Counted from the first letter of the stretch, positions 17,846 through 28,955 are shown. The stretch: 64,000 nucleotides of DNA from Leucobacter coleopterorum (GCF_011382985.1 NZ_CP049933.1:1116001-1180000); one strand, 5' to 3'. The notes: a model not told the origin generated them from the sequence alone. Translations and numbers: made by a program.

Positions 17846-20757
17846 GCGGGCGGCGGCTCACAGCCAATCAGGTGACCGGGGTTGGAATCGATCGCTCTCG
17901 TAGCATTTCGTTCACGGTCGATGGACGGGCTTATCAAGGGTTTCAAGGTGACACCATTGCGAGCGCACTGATCGCCTCCGGGCGGATCGATTGCGGGCCG
18001 TCGATGTACCTGAATCGCCCGAGGGGCGTGTTTGCCGCTGGAGTAGAAGAGCCCAACGCGCTCGTCAGAGTAAAAAAACGCGCGAGCACAGACGTAAACG
18101 AGTCGATGCTGTCGGCCACCACCGTGGAGATTTATGAGGGCCTAGAGTCCGAGTACCTCAGCGGGCTTGGCACGCTCGACCCCGATACCGATCATGCCCG
18201 CTATGAATACAAACATGTTCACGTCGACGTGTTAGTTGTTGGTGCTGGCCCAGCCGGGATCGCTGCCGCTCGCGAGGCTGCAAAGGGCGGTGCGAGAACG
18301 ATCCTGCTTGACGAACGCCCCACAGCAGGCGGATCGCTGCTGGGTGCATCGGGTGAACAGATCGACGGGGCCGCGGCAGAAGAATGGATCACCGCGACGA
18401 TTCAGCGCCTGAGTAGCGCTGAGGAGTTTGTGTACCTTCCGAGAACCACTGCGTTCGGAAGCTACGACGCGAACTACGTGATTGCCGTTGAAACCTGCGC
18501 GGGTGGCTCGAAATTAGCGAAAGCTCCCCGGCAGCGCATCTGGCATGTGCGAGCGGCGCAGGTGATACTCGCCACGGGTGCCCACGAGCGTCCCATTGTG
18601 TTCGCAAACAATGATCGCCCTGGGATCATGCTCGCGGGGGCCGTGCGTCAGTACCTCAACCAGTACGCGGTGGCCGTAGGATCGCGTGTTGTTGTGGCAA
18701 CAACCAATGATGCCGCGTACGCGCTGGTCGATGAGCTGCACGCGGTTGGCATCGAGGTCGCCGCGGTGGTTGATTCGCGGACGCTCCCTGGCATCGCAGC
18801 CCAGGAAGTGTTGGAGCGCACGGGAGTCACGGCGTTACTGAGCTCGGCGGTGGTTGATAGTGCAGGTGACGGGCAGGCTGGGAGGATCAGCGCCGTCACG
18901 GTGTCGGGCGTTGACGAGTCTGGAGACCTCACCGGAGATGCCAGGGTGATCGAATGTGACACGCTGGCGGTGTCGGGTGGATTCTCCCCGACCGTCCAGT
19001 TGCACACGCAGCGACAGGGAAAGGTGCACTGGGACTACGACGTGGCTGGTTTTGTGCCGACGGAGCCCGTTGAGCAGCAGTTGACCGCCGGGGCCTTGAA
19101 CGGTTCGTACAGTCTGCGCGAAGCGCTCACCCAGGGGCAAACGCAGGTCACTTGGCGGCGCAGAGTTGCGGGTTTACCGCACCCTTGATGGTGCCGGATG
19201 CGTCGTTGGTTGACCCAGGAAAGGTGAGCCCGCTGTGGTTGGTTCCAGCGGTGGGAACAGATCCCGAATCCCACGCTGACACCGCCAACTGGCAGCACCA
19301 CTTTGTGGATTTGCAGCGTGACCAGAGCGCGGCTGACGTGTTTCGTGCGACCGGTGCTGGTCTGCGTGGTGTTGAGCACGTCAAGCGCTACACGTCGATC
19401 TCGACCGCGAACGACCAGGGGAAAACGAGCGGCGTGAACGCCATCGGCGTCATTGCCGCGGCACTCGGACAGACCGACCTTTCGGGGCTCGGTAGCACTT
19501 CGCACCGTCCGCCGTACACACCCGTCTCATTTGCGGCACTCGCGGGGCGTCGGCGGGGAGAACTCTTTGATCCGGCACGACTGACCTCGATTCACCCGTG
19601 GCATGTTGCGCACGGGGCTCGGTTTGAAGATGTTGGTCAGTGGAAACGGCCCTGGTACTACCCGCGTTCAGGTGAGGATCTTGACGCGGCCGTGCTGCGT
19701 GAGTGCGCCGCTGTCCGGGAATCGGTCGGTGTAATGGACGCCTCAACCCTCGGCAAAATCGAGATTCGTGGAGCCGACGCGGGAGTCTTTCTCGACCGCA
19801 TCTACACCAACGGTTTCGCCAAGTTGAAAGTCGGATACGCACGTTACGGACTCATGTGCAAGGCCGACGGCATGATCTTTGATGATGGTGTGACTCTGCG
19901 GCTGGCTGATGACCGGTACTTCATGACCACCACAACCGGTGGGGCTGCAGGAGTGCTCGAGTGGCTTGAAGAGTGGCAGCAGACGGAGTGGCCGGAGCTT
20001 GATGTCTGCTTCACCTCGGTCACGGAACAGTGGGCCACCGTTGCGGTGGTGGGACCAAAGTCGCGTGAGGTGATCGCGCAGCTCGCGCCCGACGTCGATG
20101 TATCGAACGATGCGTTCCCCTTTATGACCTTCCAGGAAACCGTGTTGGCAAACGGGATCCCCGCCAGGCTGTGCCGCATTTCGTTCTCGGGTGAGCTCGC
20201 GTTCGAAATCAACGTCGAGGCGTATTACGGGCAGGCTGTTTGGGAGGCGGTAGTTGAAGCAGGCGAGCGTTTTGACATCACCCCTACGGCACCGAGACGA
20301 TGCACGTGCTTCGTGCTGAAAAGGGATTCATTATTGTCGGACAAGACACCGACGGCACGGTGACGCCACAGGATGCAGGCATGACGTGGGTCGTGTCGAA
20401 ACTGAAGGATTTCGTTGGCAAACGTTCTTTCAATCGCATAGACAATCAGCGTGTCGACCGGAAGCATCTGGTTGGTGTATTGCCGGTAGACCGAGTAACG
20501 CGGTTGCAAGAGGGGCACAACTGGTGAACGCGGGCACGCCTATTACTCCACAAGACGGGCCGGTTTCAATGATTGGCCACGTTACCTCCTCGTATCACTC
20601 GGCCGCGCTCGGGCGCACGTTTGGGCTTGCCCTGATTGAGGGCGGACGAGACCGGATCGGCGACACCGTGCAAGCTCCTGTCAACGGCCAGCTTGTTGAC
20701 GTCGAAATTACCTCCCCAGTGTTGTACGACCCAGAAGGAACCCGTCGCGATGGTTGA
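17842..20757 (+). CDS. soxA: Sarcosine oxidase alpha subunit (three frameshifts)
   Basis: A restored 972-residue subunit. It has an N-terminal ferredoxin-like fold domain (about 15-100), an NAD+-binding domain with Val-Val-Gly-Ala-Gly-Pro-Ala-Gly near 133, and a C-terminal GcvT-like folate-binding domain (about 570-960) where formaldehyde equivalents are passed to THF. Three frame breaks lie at GGGG 19134-19137, CCCC 20281-20284 and GGGG 20512-20515; adding one base to each gives a continuous normal sequence (for example Leu-Thr-Gln-Gly-Ala-Asn-Ala-Gly at the first). It starts inside soxD and ends inside soxG, so translation is coupled. Confidence 0.92.
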
Positions 20758-21373
20758 AATTGCTTATGATCTGGAAACCCTCCGCGTTTCACCCGCGGCT
20801 CACCTGAGCTATGCAATGGGTGTCGCGTCTGCGGAGGCACCTGAAGTTGCTACTGTGCGAGAGGTCCCATTCGCTCTGCAAATGGGTCTGCGATGTTCGC
20901 CGGCTGGCACCTCTGCGCAGCAGTTGGAACAGGCTCTGGGAGTCTCTCTCCCAAACCGCGTCGGTTGTGTCACGGGTGACTCAGAGGGGTTGCACGTGAT
21001 TTGGTTGAGCCCAGACGAGTTCTTAGCGGTTGATACTTCCCGCAGGCAGCGTCCAGGTGACATCGTTGGGTCCGAAAGGTCATTGAGTGGCCTACCGGGT
21101 CAAGCTATTGATCTGTCTGCAAATCGAACCATCATTGAACTCGGCGGCTCCCGCTCGCGCGAGGTGCTTGAAAAGGGGTGTCGTGCCGATTTGCACCCGC
21201 GTGTGTTTCCGGCCGGCACCGCAATCGCGACGCAGCTCGGACAGGTGCCGCTGATTCTGCACTATGTCGGTGACTCTCGGTACCGCTTGTTCCCGCGGGC
21301 TTCGTTTGCGGACTTCACCGTGCGATGGCTCATCGACGCGATGGGTGAGTTTACGGAGCGGGCGGACGAATGA
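20750..21373 (+). CDS. soxG: Sarcosine oxidase gamma subunit
   Basis: A 207-residue subunit of heterotetrameric sarcosine oxidase, with a YgfZ/GcvT-like fold. The frame is intact. The ATG at 20750 follows AGAAGGA and overlaps the soxA end. Phe-Pro-Ala-Gly-Thr-Ala near 158 and the C-terminal Trp-Leu-Ile-Asp-Ala are family-typical. The stop overlaps the sdaA start (ATGA), extending the operon. Confidence 0.9.
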   Translation: MVEIAYDLETLRVSPAAHLSYAMGVASAEAPEVATVREVPFALQMGLRCSPAGTSAQQLEQALGVSLPNRVGCVTGDSEGLHVIWLSPDEFLAVDTSRRQRPGDIVGSERSLSGLPGQAIDLSANRTIIELGGSRSREVLEKGCRADLHPRVFPAGTAIATQLGQVPLILHYVGDSRYRLFPRASFADFTVRWLIDAMGEFTERADE

Positions 21374-22754
21374 CTCTCAGTGTTCTTGACCTGTTTTCTA
21401 TCGGGGTTGGGCCGTCTTCGTCGCACACGGTTGGGCCGATGCGTGCGGCGGGGAGGTTTCTCAGAGAACTCGGTGAGGTCTGCGGACTTGATCGGGTTGC
21501 TCGCGTCGAAACGGGTCTCTTCGGGTCTCTTGGGCCACGGGCATTGGCCACGGTTCGGATGCCGCTGTCATCGTGGGGCTGTCTGGGTATGACCCCGAGT
21601 ACCTTGACCCTGCCATTGTGCCGGACCTTGTTGCCAGGGCGCGCGATGAGCACACACTGTCGATCGCGGGGGTGCGTGAGATTCCATTTGATTACGCACT
21701 CGACCTGACGCTGCACCGCAAGCTCGCCCTGCCGGGGCACCCCAACGGAATGCGTATGTCCGCCTATGACTCCGTCGGAACGCCTCTGCTTGAGCGGGAG
21801 TATTACTCCGTTGGCGGCGGTTTTGTCGTTGCAGCCGAAGAGCTAGGTGTCGCCGAGCAGGGGGCGGAGGATCCACTGCCCTTTGCCTCGGGTGACGAGT
21901 TACTTGCGCGTTGCGCGCAGGTGGGCGGGGAATCGCGCGTGTGATGATGGTCAATGAGAGCGCCCATCGTTCAGAAAGCGAAGTGCGACAGCAATTGCTG
22001 CGCGTCTGGGAGGTGATGCAGGAGTGCGTGAGCAACGGTTGCACGCGCAGTGAACCGCTCTTGCCTGGCAAACTCGGCGTGCAGCGTCGTGCCCCGGACT
22101 GATGCGGCGATTGCAGGGTGACGCCTCTCGGGTCTCAGCGATTCGGTCGACGGAGGTGCTCTTGATGCGCTCGAATGGGTGAACCTTTACGCGCTTGCGG
22201 TGAATGAAGAAAACGCTTCGGGTGGGCGTGTGGTCACAGCCCCGACAAACGGAGCCGCTGGAATACTGCCGGCGGTGCTGCACTATTACACCCGCTTTGT
22301 TCGCGGAGCGAATGAGGATCGAGTCGTCGACTTTTTACTCACTGCCGGGGCGATCGGCATGCTGTTCAAACGAAACGCCTCGATTTCGGGGGCAGAGCTC
22401 GGGTGCCAGGCCGAAGTGGGGTCAGCCTGCTCAATGGCGGCCGGGGCGCTCTGCGCGGTGCTTGGGGGCACACCCGAGCAGGTCGAGAACGCGGCGGAGA
22501 TTGGGTTGGAACACAACCTGGGGCTTACCTGCGACCCCGTCGGGGGACTCGTGCAGGTGCCGTGTATCGAGCGCAACGCGATTGCCTCGGTCAAAGCAAT
22601 CAATGCGGCAAGGCTCGCGCTCGCCGGTGACGGGTCGCACCGCGTGAGTTTGGATCAGGCCATTGCGACCATGAGGCAGACCGGCATCGACATGAAAACG
22701 AAGTACAAGGAGACCTCTCGCGGCGGTCTCGCTGTGAATGTGGTCGAGTGCTGA
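21370..22754 (+). CDS. sdaA: L-serine ammonia-lyase, iron-sulfur type (four frameshifts)
   Basis: A restored 462-residue single-chain serine dehydratase (serine to pyruvate plus ammonia). The N-terminal Gly-Pro-Ser-Ser-Ser-His-Thr and the C-terminal [16 protein letters not shown] and [10 protein letters not shown] motifs are present; the cysteines are [4Fe-4S] ligands. Frame breaks at GGG 21532-21534, GGGG 21927-21930, CCCC 22092-22095 and GGG 22130-22132 are each repaired by one added base. As the last gene of glyA-soxBDAG-sdaA it would drain glycine-derived serine into central metabolism. Confidence 0.9.
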
Positions 22755-22776
22755 GATTGGAATCGGCAGAAAGTAA

Positions 22777-22815
22777 TTGACAGGGCCAACAGGTGCTCGT
22801 AGTCTAATATATCAG
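22777..22815 (+). promoter_or_regulatory. betT promoter with GntR-type operator
   Basis: A consensus -35 TTGACA (22777-22782), a 17-base spacer and TAGTCT as -10 (22800-22805) are followed by CTAATATATCAG (22804-22815), overlapping the -10. This operator is the reverse complement of the glyA site at all ten shared core bases and suggests co-regulation of transport with catabolism. Confidence 0.7.
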
Positions 22816-22874
22816 TTTCATTTCAAAATTCCGCTTGAGCTAGTCTTGTCGCCAGCGTCTGGGAGTAGCGGTCG

Positions 22875-22945
22875 CTCGTCAATGATGACGAGGGAATGAG
22901 ACTCGCCCCGCCGGTGGACTCCTCTCGGCGGAGAAGGGAAGCCAT
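22875..22945 (+). promoter_or_regulatory. Structured 5' leader of betT
   Basis: The leader contains a perfect hairpin (CTCGTCA, loop ATGA, TGACGAG; 22875-22892). A GC-rich pair (CCGCC at about 22908 with GGCGG at about 22929) lies beside the GGAGAAGGG ribosome site. It does not match a riboswitch class I recognise; it could be attenuation or translation control. Confidence 0.35.
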
Positions 22946-25198
22946 ATGCCTACCTCAAGCCCCGCAGCGCAACCTAACCCAGTTGAGGAATCGCGTGTCA
23001 CCACCAACACGGGAACCCTGCGCATTACTCAAGCCCGTATTCGGTGGCCGGTGCTCATCGGGTCGGCCACCATGATTATTGCCATCTCTATTTGGGCGAT
23101 TGTTGCCCCAGAGCAGGCCGGATCCTTTATCGGTGGTGCCGTCAGCTGGGTTTCAGAAACATTTGGCTGGTACTTTGTGCTGCTCGCTGGTGTGGTGGTG
23201 GCGTTTGCGCTCTATCTCGCGTTCTCCGCGAACGGGCGCACGAAACTCGGCCCTGATCACTCGAAGCCGCAGTTCAACATGTTTACCTGGGCCTCGATGC
23301 TTTTTGCCGCGGGCATCGGTATTGACCTGATGTTTTTCGCGGTGGCTGAACCTATTGCGCAGTATGTTGGCCCACCAAGCGGGGAGGCTGAAACGATCGA
23401 AGCCGCACGCCAGGCAATTGTGTGGACGCTGTTTCACTACGGACCTGTTGGCTGGGGTATGTACGCGATTTTGGGAGCGGCATTCGCCTACTTTGCCTAT
23501 CGGCGAAATCTCCCCCTGAACATCCGCTCGTTGCTCTCACCAATCTTCGGGAGACGGGTTGAAGGGTGGACGGGCCACACCTTCGATATCTTGTCGATCC
23601 TTGGCACAATCTTCGGTATTTCGGTCACGCTGGGCATTGGTGTTGTGCAGCTCTCTTACGGCATGCATATTTTGTTTGGCACCCCGACAACGTTGGCATG
23701 CAGATCGCACTTATTGTGCTCTCGGTTGTTATGGCGACAATCTCAACGGTATCTGGGGTAGACAAAGGCATCAGGCGGCTGTCTGAACTCAACGTGATTC
23801 TTGCCATTGTGCTGCTGGTGTGGATTGTGATCACGGGCGAAACCAGGCGACTGTTTGACGGCATGGTCATGAACATCGGTGATTTTGTGTCGCGCTTTCC
23901 AAGCATGGTGATGGACACCTACGCGTGGGATCGGCCCGACGCGTGGATGCAGGGCTGGACCCTGTTCTTCTGGGCATGGTGGGTGGCTTGGGCCCCGTTC
24001 GTTGGGCTCTTCCTCGCGCGCATTTCGCGTGGCCGTACCATCCGCCAGTTTGTCACCGGCGTGCTCGTCATCCCGTTTGCGTTTATCGCGGTGTTTATCT
24101 CGATCCTCGGTAATTCGGCGCTCGAACTGGTCATCGGCGGTGACAAGGGCTTTGCTGACGTCGCGGTGACCGCCCCGGAACAGGCGTTCTTCTCGTTGAT
24201 GCAGCAGTACCCTCTCGCGCCGGCGGTGGTTGCTCTTGCGCTTGTGACCGGACTGCTGTTTTATGTCACCTCGGCAGACTCCGGCGCGTTTGTGCTGGCC
24301 ACACTCTCTTCACAGATCGAAGATCCGCGGCAAGACGCCTCAAAGGGATTGCGTATTTTCTGGTCCTTTACGACCGGGTTGTTGACGCTCGCGATGCTAT
24401 TGGTGGGAGGGTCTCCACGCTGCAACAGGCCACGGTTGTGCTTGGTTTGCCCGTGTCCGTGTTGATCTTCTTGGTTATGATCTCGCTGTTCCGAGCATTG
24501 CGCACCGAGACCCAACACCAAGAGGGCTACGCTATGACCATGCCACTGCGTCTCGGGCACTCCGAAACAAGCTGGCGTCGCAGGCTGCGGCGATCCACCA
24601 CCTACCCAACAGATCGAGAAGTAGCAACGTATGTTGACGCGATCGTCAAACCTGCGCTCGCTGAGGTGGTTTCTGAGCTGCGCAGCAGCGGAGTCAAGTG
24701 TGCGCTTGAAATCACTGAATCACCCGTCGCAGGTCTTGGCTCCCTGCTGCTCACCGCACGCTTCGACCAACAAAAAGCCTTTACCTATCAGGTCTATCCG
24801 GTCTCGCACGAGCGGCCGAAGTATGCACTGGGTGACCACGATCCTGGGTCTTACTATTACCGCCTTGAGGTCTTCACCGCATCCGGATCACACGGCTACG
24901 ACGTGTGGGGTACAGCTCCGAACGGATTATCGGAGATGTACTGGGTCACTTTGAATCGCACGTTGAATACCTGCGTATCGCGGAGGCGGGGACCGGTGCG
25001 AGTAACGATGTACACGATCCAGTGATTACTGACTGGCAGGACGATTTTGGGCGACCCGAGGAACTTGAAAGCGTGGTGGCGTCTCCGGTTGGAATCGAGA
25101 CCCCTCGGGATCAACAGGACCACCCTGATCCACCTCAACTTTCGAATCTGGCGGATCAAGTGGATCCACAACACCTCACAAAGGAGCGAACTGAATGA
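22946..25198 (+). CDS. betT: BetT-type choline transporter, BCCT family (three frameshifts)
   Basis: A restored 751-residue transporter with 12 membrane segments and a long cytoplasmic C-terminal domain (about 550-751), as in high-affinity H+-coupled BetT. Segment 3 reads Gly-Ile-Gly-Ile-Asp-Leu-Met-Phe-Phe, the BetT signature, and the Trp-Ala-Trp-Trp-Val-Ala-Trp-Ala-Pro-Phe motif is intact. Frame breaks at CCCC 23682-23685, GGG 24409-24411 and GGGG 24907-24910 are repaired by one added base each. It is first in betT-betB-betA and its stop overlaps the betB start (ATGA), which supports choline as the substrate. Confidence 0.9.
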
Positions 25199-26667
25199 GC
25201 GCAACACTCTACATCGGCGGCAGGTGGACGGCTGCACAAAGCGGCGGAACTCGAGACATCCTCTGCCCGGCAAACGGCGAGTTTGTTGGCACCGTGGCTG
25301 CCGCCACGGAAGCAGACACGATTGCGGCGATTGAGGCCGCCAAGGCTTCCTGGGATTCGCGCGAGTGGGCGCTCACCCCGGCAGCTGAGCGGGGTGACTT
25401 TTTGTTGCGGATCGCGGCGCTGTTGCGTGAACGGCAGGAAGAATTTGCGCGCGCCGAGTCGCTTGACACGGGAAAACGCCTGGTGGAATCTCGCCTTGAT
25501 ATGAGCGATGTCGCGGCCTGTTTTGACTACTACGGCAAGCTCGCGGCGCAGGACGCGGGGCGTGTGGTCGACGCCGGTGATGCCAACGTTGTGAGTCGTA
25601 TCGAGCATGAACCCGTGGGGGTCTGCGCGCTGATCACCCCGTGGAACTATCCGCTGCTGCAGGCTGCCTGGAAGATCGCTCCGGCGCTCGCCACGGGCAA
25701 CAGCTTCGTGCTGAAACCGGCCGAGTTGACGCCGCACACGTCTATCCTGCTGTTCCGCCTCTTCGATGAGCTGGGGTTGCCCGCGGGAGTCGCCAACCTC
25801 GTGCTCGGTACGGGGTCAGTGTGTGGCAACCCGCTTTCCACCCACAAGGACGTTGATATGGTCTCGTTCACGGGTGGCCTGCCGACAGGCCGTCTGCTCG
25901 GCCGTAACGCGGCCGACACGGTCAAGAAGATTGCACTTGAACTCGGCGGCAAGAACCCCAACGTTATTTTTGCCGACGCCGACTTCGATGCGGCGCTCGA
26001 CAACGCGCTCAACGCGGCATTTGTGCACTCGGGGCAGGTGTGTTCGGCGGGGGCGCGTCTGGTGGTCGAGGAGTCGATCGCCGAGCGCTTCGTTGATGAA
26101 CTGGTGCGTCGGGCCGAGGGGATCCGCCTCGGTGGTCCGTTCGACGAGGCCGCGGAGACGGGGCCGCTGATCTCGGCGGCGCATCGCGATAGCGTCGACG
26201 CGTATGTGCAGGCTGGTATCGCCGAGGGAGCGCGCCTGCGCTGCGGTGGTAAGCGCGGCGAGGGGGCACTCGAATCGGGCTTCTACTACTTGCCAACCGT
26301 GCTCGACCGCGTGCAACGCGGCATGTCCGTCGTGCGCGACGAAGCCTTCGGGCCGGTCGTGACCGTTGAGACCTTCACGACCGAAGACGAGGCCGTCGAA
26401 ATCGCAAACGACACGATCTACGGTCTGGCTGGCGCCGTGTGGAGCCAAGATGCGGGCAGGGTGCAGCGGATCGCACGCAGGTTGCGGCACGGCACCGTGT
26501 GGATCAATGACTTTCACCCCTACCTGCCACAGGCGGAGTGGGGTGGTTTTGGCCAGTCTGGTTTTGGTCGGGAGCTCGGCCCAACAGGCTTCGCTGAGTA
26601 CCGCGAGCCAAAACATATCTACCAGAACCTCACCCCCGCGGTGACCGACTGGTTCCCGAAACACTGA
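25195..26667 (+). CDS. betB: Betaine-aldehyde dehydrogenase
   Basis: A 490-residue NAD(P)+-dependent aldehyde dehydrogenase. The Rossmann-side Pro-Trp-Asn-Tyr-Pro, the general-base Glu in Leu-Glu-Leu-Gly-Gly-Lys-Asn-Pro (about 251) and the nucleophile Cys in Ser-Gly-Gln-Val-Cys-Ser-Ala-Gly (about 283) are all present. It oxidises betaine aldehyde to glycine betaine. The frame is intact; it overlaps betT by four bases and is followed by betA after 36 bases. Confidence 0.92.
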   Translation: MSATLYIGGRWTAAQSGGTRDILCPANGEFVGTVAAATEADTIAAIEAAKASWDSREWALTPAAERGDFLLRIAALLRERQEEFARAESLDTGKRLVESRLDMSDVAACFDYYGKLAAQDAGRVVDAGDANVVSRIEHEPVGVCALITPWNYPLLQAAWKIAPALATGNSFVLKPAELTPHTSILLFRLFDELGLPAGVANLVLGTGSVCGNPLSTHKDVDMVSFTGGLPTGRLLGRNAADTVKKIALELGGKNPNVIFADADFDAALDNALNAAFVHSGQVCSAGARLVVEESIAERFVDELVRRAEGIRLGGPFDEAAETGPLISAAHRDSVDAYVQAGIAEGARLRCGGKRGEGALESGFYYLPTVLDRVQRGMSVVRDEAFGPVVTVETFTTEDEAVEIANDTIYGLAGAVWSQDAGRVQRIARRLRHGTVWINDFHPYLPQAEWGGFGQSGFGRELGPTGFAEYREPKHIYQNLTPAVTDWFPKH

Positions 26668-26703
26668 GTTGCCTGCGCGCAAACCTCAAAGGAGAGAATA
26701 AAC

Positions 26704-28265
26704 ATGGAGACAACACACACCTTCGATTATGTTGTGGTGGGCGGCGGATCAGCCGGCGCGGTCGTTGCTGCTCGCTTGAGCGAAGATCCCAGCGTCACGG
26801 TGGGGCTGCTCGAAGCCGGTCCGAGCGACACCGATGAAACCGTTGTGTTGCAACTCGACCGCTGGATGGAGCTGCTTGAGTCTGGCTTCGACTGGGACTA
26901 CCCGATCGAACCGCAAGAGAACGGCAACTCGTTCATGCGGCAGGCCCGTGCCAAGGTGCTGGGCGGCTGCTCATCGCATAATTCCTGCATTGCGTTCTGG
27001 ACACCAAAAGAAGACCTCGACGAGTGGGCCGAGAAGTTTGGCGCCGAGGGTTGGGAGTCGGCCCGCACCTTCCCACTGCTGAAGAAACTAGAGAACAACG
27101 AGGACCCGGGCGAGCACCACGGCCACGACGGGCCAGTCGCTCTGATGAATGTGCCGCCACGCGACGCGTGCGGTGTTGCGCTATTGGAAGCGTGCGAGCA
27201 AGCGGGCATACCGCGAACGCAGTTCAATACGGGCAAAACCGTGGTAAACGGGGCGAACTTCTTCCAGATTAACCGCCAGGCCGACGGCACCCGCGCTTCG
27301 TCCTCAGTGTCGTATTTGCACCCGATCCTCGACCGCAAGAACCTCACGATTCTCACCGGACACCACGTCAAAAAGCTTGAGTTCGATGAGGCCCGCAAGT
27401 GCGTTGGTGTTGAGGTCGTGGCGAACGCGTTCGGGCGCGCGACCCGCATTGCCGTGTCCCGCGAGGTCATCGTGTCGGCCGGGGCGATCAACACACCCCA
27501 ACTCTTGATGCTCTCAGGCATTGGGCCGCGCGAGCACCTGGAAGACGTGGGCATCGAGGTACTGGTTGATGCACCAGGTGTTGGATCGCACATGCAGGAT
27601 CACCCCGAGGCCGTGATTCAGTGGGAGTCGAAGCAGAAGATGACCCGGGAGTCTCCTCAGTGGTGGGAAATCGGCATCTTTGCGGCGACCGAGGAGGGGC
27701 TGGATCGCCCGGACCTCATGATGCACTACGGGTCTGTGCCGTTTGACATGCACACCTATCGGGCGGGTTACCCGACGTCAGACGAGATGATCTGCCTCAC
27801 CCCAAACGTGACGCACGCGAAATCCCTGGGCACGGTGCGGCTGCGCTCGATTGACTACCGTGACAAGCCCCGGGTGGATCCGCGCTACTTTACCGACCCA
27901 GAGGGACACGACATGCGCGTGATGGTGGCGGGCCTGCGCAAGGCTCGCGAGATCATGGCGCAGCCTGCGATGGCCGAGTGGGCCGGTGTCGAGCTCGCTC
28001 CAGGCATCGATGCGCAGACTGATGAAGAGTTGGCTGCGTACGTGAAGCGTACCCACAACACGGTGTATCACCCGGTGGGTTCGGTGCGCATGGGCCCTGT
28101 TGGTGACGCGAGCGCTCCGCTCGATCCCCAGTTGCGGGTGAAGGGTGTGCAGGGTTTGCGCGTCGCTGATGCGTCAGCAATGCCCGAGATCGTGACGGTC
28201 AACCCGAACATTACCGTCTACATGATGGGAGAGAAGTGCGCTGAGCTGATCCGCTCGGGGAGTAG
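26704..28265 (+). CDS. betA: Choline dehydrogenase, GMC oxidoreductase (stop displaced by one missing base)
   Basis: A flavoprotein oxidising choline to betaine aldehyde. The FAD-binding Gly-Gly-Gly-Ser-Ala-Gly near residue 13 and the C-terminal His of Tyr-His-Pro-Val-Gly-Ser-Val-Arg-Met-Gly are present, as is the Asn of Val-Asn-Pro-Asn. As written the frame runs on to 28434, adding 56 residues that are antisense to the toxin gene. One added G in the GGGG run 28257-28260 places a TAG at 28263-28265, giving a normal 520-residue protein ending Arg-Ser-Gly-Glu. AGGAGAG precedes the ATG. Confidence 0.9.
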
Positions 28266-28290
28266 CCAGCCTGCGATACACGCGGAGTGC

Positions 28291-28683
28291 TCACCACTCG
28301 GCGCATTCGACGCCCTCATACTCGTGAATGGCGCTGTCTTTGCTCACCACGGTGAGGCCATACATCTGAGCCTGAGCGACGAGAAGCCTGTCGAACGGGT
28401 CTCGATGTTTCCAACTCAGTGTTCCGGCAAGTAGCATGTCGGACCCGGTCATTGGTAGCTCGGTCGCCACCATCAGCTCTAGTAGCTCACCCCACCGAGC
28501 CAGCACCGCCTCGGCTTGTGGAAGCCTGCCCGATCGCGACTTCTGTGCCAACTCGTAGACGCTCACCGGGGAGACGAACAATTGCTCGGCTTCGGTGAGT
28601 TTCGCGCGAACCGTCGAGGGAATCCGATCTGGAGAAATTGCCAACCACAACACCACGTGGGTGTCGAGCAAGAATCGTTTCAC
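28291..28683 (-). CDS. PIN-domain toxin (VapC family)
   Basis: A 130-residue PIN-domain protein. The N-terminal acidic residue in Leu-Leu-Asp-Thr-His, the central Glu in Val-Tyr-Glu-Leu-Ala and Arg-Asp-Pro-Phe-Asp-Arg-Leu-Leu-Val-Ala-Gln-Ala are the usual metal-site elements of VapC RNases. It overlaps the antitoxin gene by four bases (ATGA), the standard order of antitoxin then toxin. It is convergent with betA. Confidence 0.88.
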   Translation of the reverse strand: MKRFLLDTHVVLWLAISPDRIPSTVRAKLTEAEQLFVSPVSVYELAQKSRSGRLPQAEAVLARWGELLELMVATELPMTGSDMLLAGTLSWKHRDPFDRLLVAQAQMYGLTVVSKDSAIHEYEGVECAEW

Positions 28684-28955
28684 CGTAGAGCCTCGCCCAG
28701 GGGGTCTCCTGGGTGCCCCTGTTCCCAGGCCGCCAACTCGGCACTGTCCACCCCGCTCAACACGAGTGCGTCGTCTGCGGCAGGGATTCCTGGCAGAAGG
28801 GGCTTGTCGAAACGCCTTGCCACCGGCTCGATCGCTTGCAGTCGGGCAATGCCCTTCCCAGCCCGTGCAATGACAACGTCTTCACCGCGCTCAACCAAGC
28901 GCAGTAGCTCAGATAGCCGTGTTTTGGCTTCTTGTACGTTCAGCATCGCGGTCAT
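28680..28955 (-). CDS. Phd/YefM-type antitoxin
   Basis: A 91-residue protein with an N-terminal Phd/YefM DNA-binding domain (Val-Gln-Glu-Ala-Lys-Thr-Arg-Leu-Ser-Glu-Leu-Leu, then Gly-Glu-Asp-Val-Val-Ile-Ala-Arg) and a Pro-rich C-terminal half that would wrap the PIN toxin. Starts at 28955 or 28946 are both possible. It probably represses its own promoter through the palindrome at 28973-28993. Confidence 0.87.
   Translation of the reverse strand: MTAMLNVQEAKTRLSELLRLVERGEDVVIARAGKGIARLQAIEPVARRFDKPLLPGIPAADDALVLSGVDSAELAAWEQGHPGDPLGEALR

Noticed and set aside
14973..25198. Wholesale pseudogenisation of the glyA-sox-sda-betT operon
   Set aside because: All breaks are single-base losses in G/C runs and the restored proteins have normal length and catalytic residues, which fits sequencing error better than decay.
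28266..28434. A 56-residue C-terminal extension of choline dehydrogenase
   Set aside because: The extension is the reverse complement of the toxin gene and disappears when one G is restored at 28257-28260.
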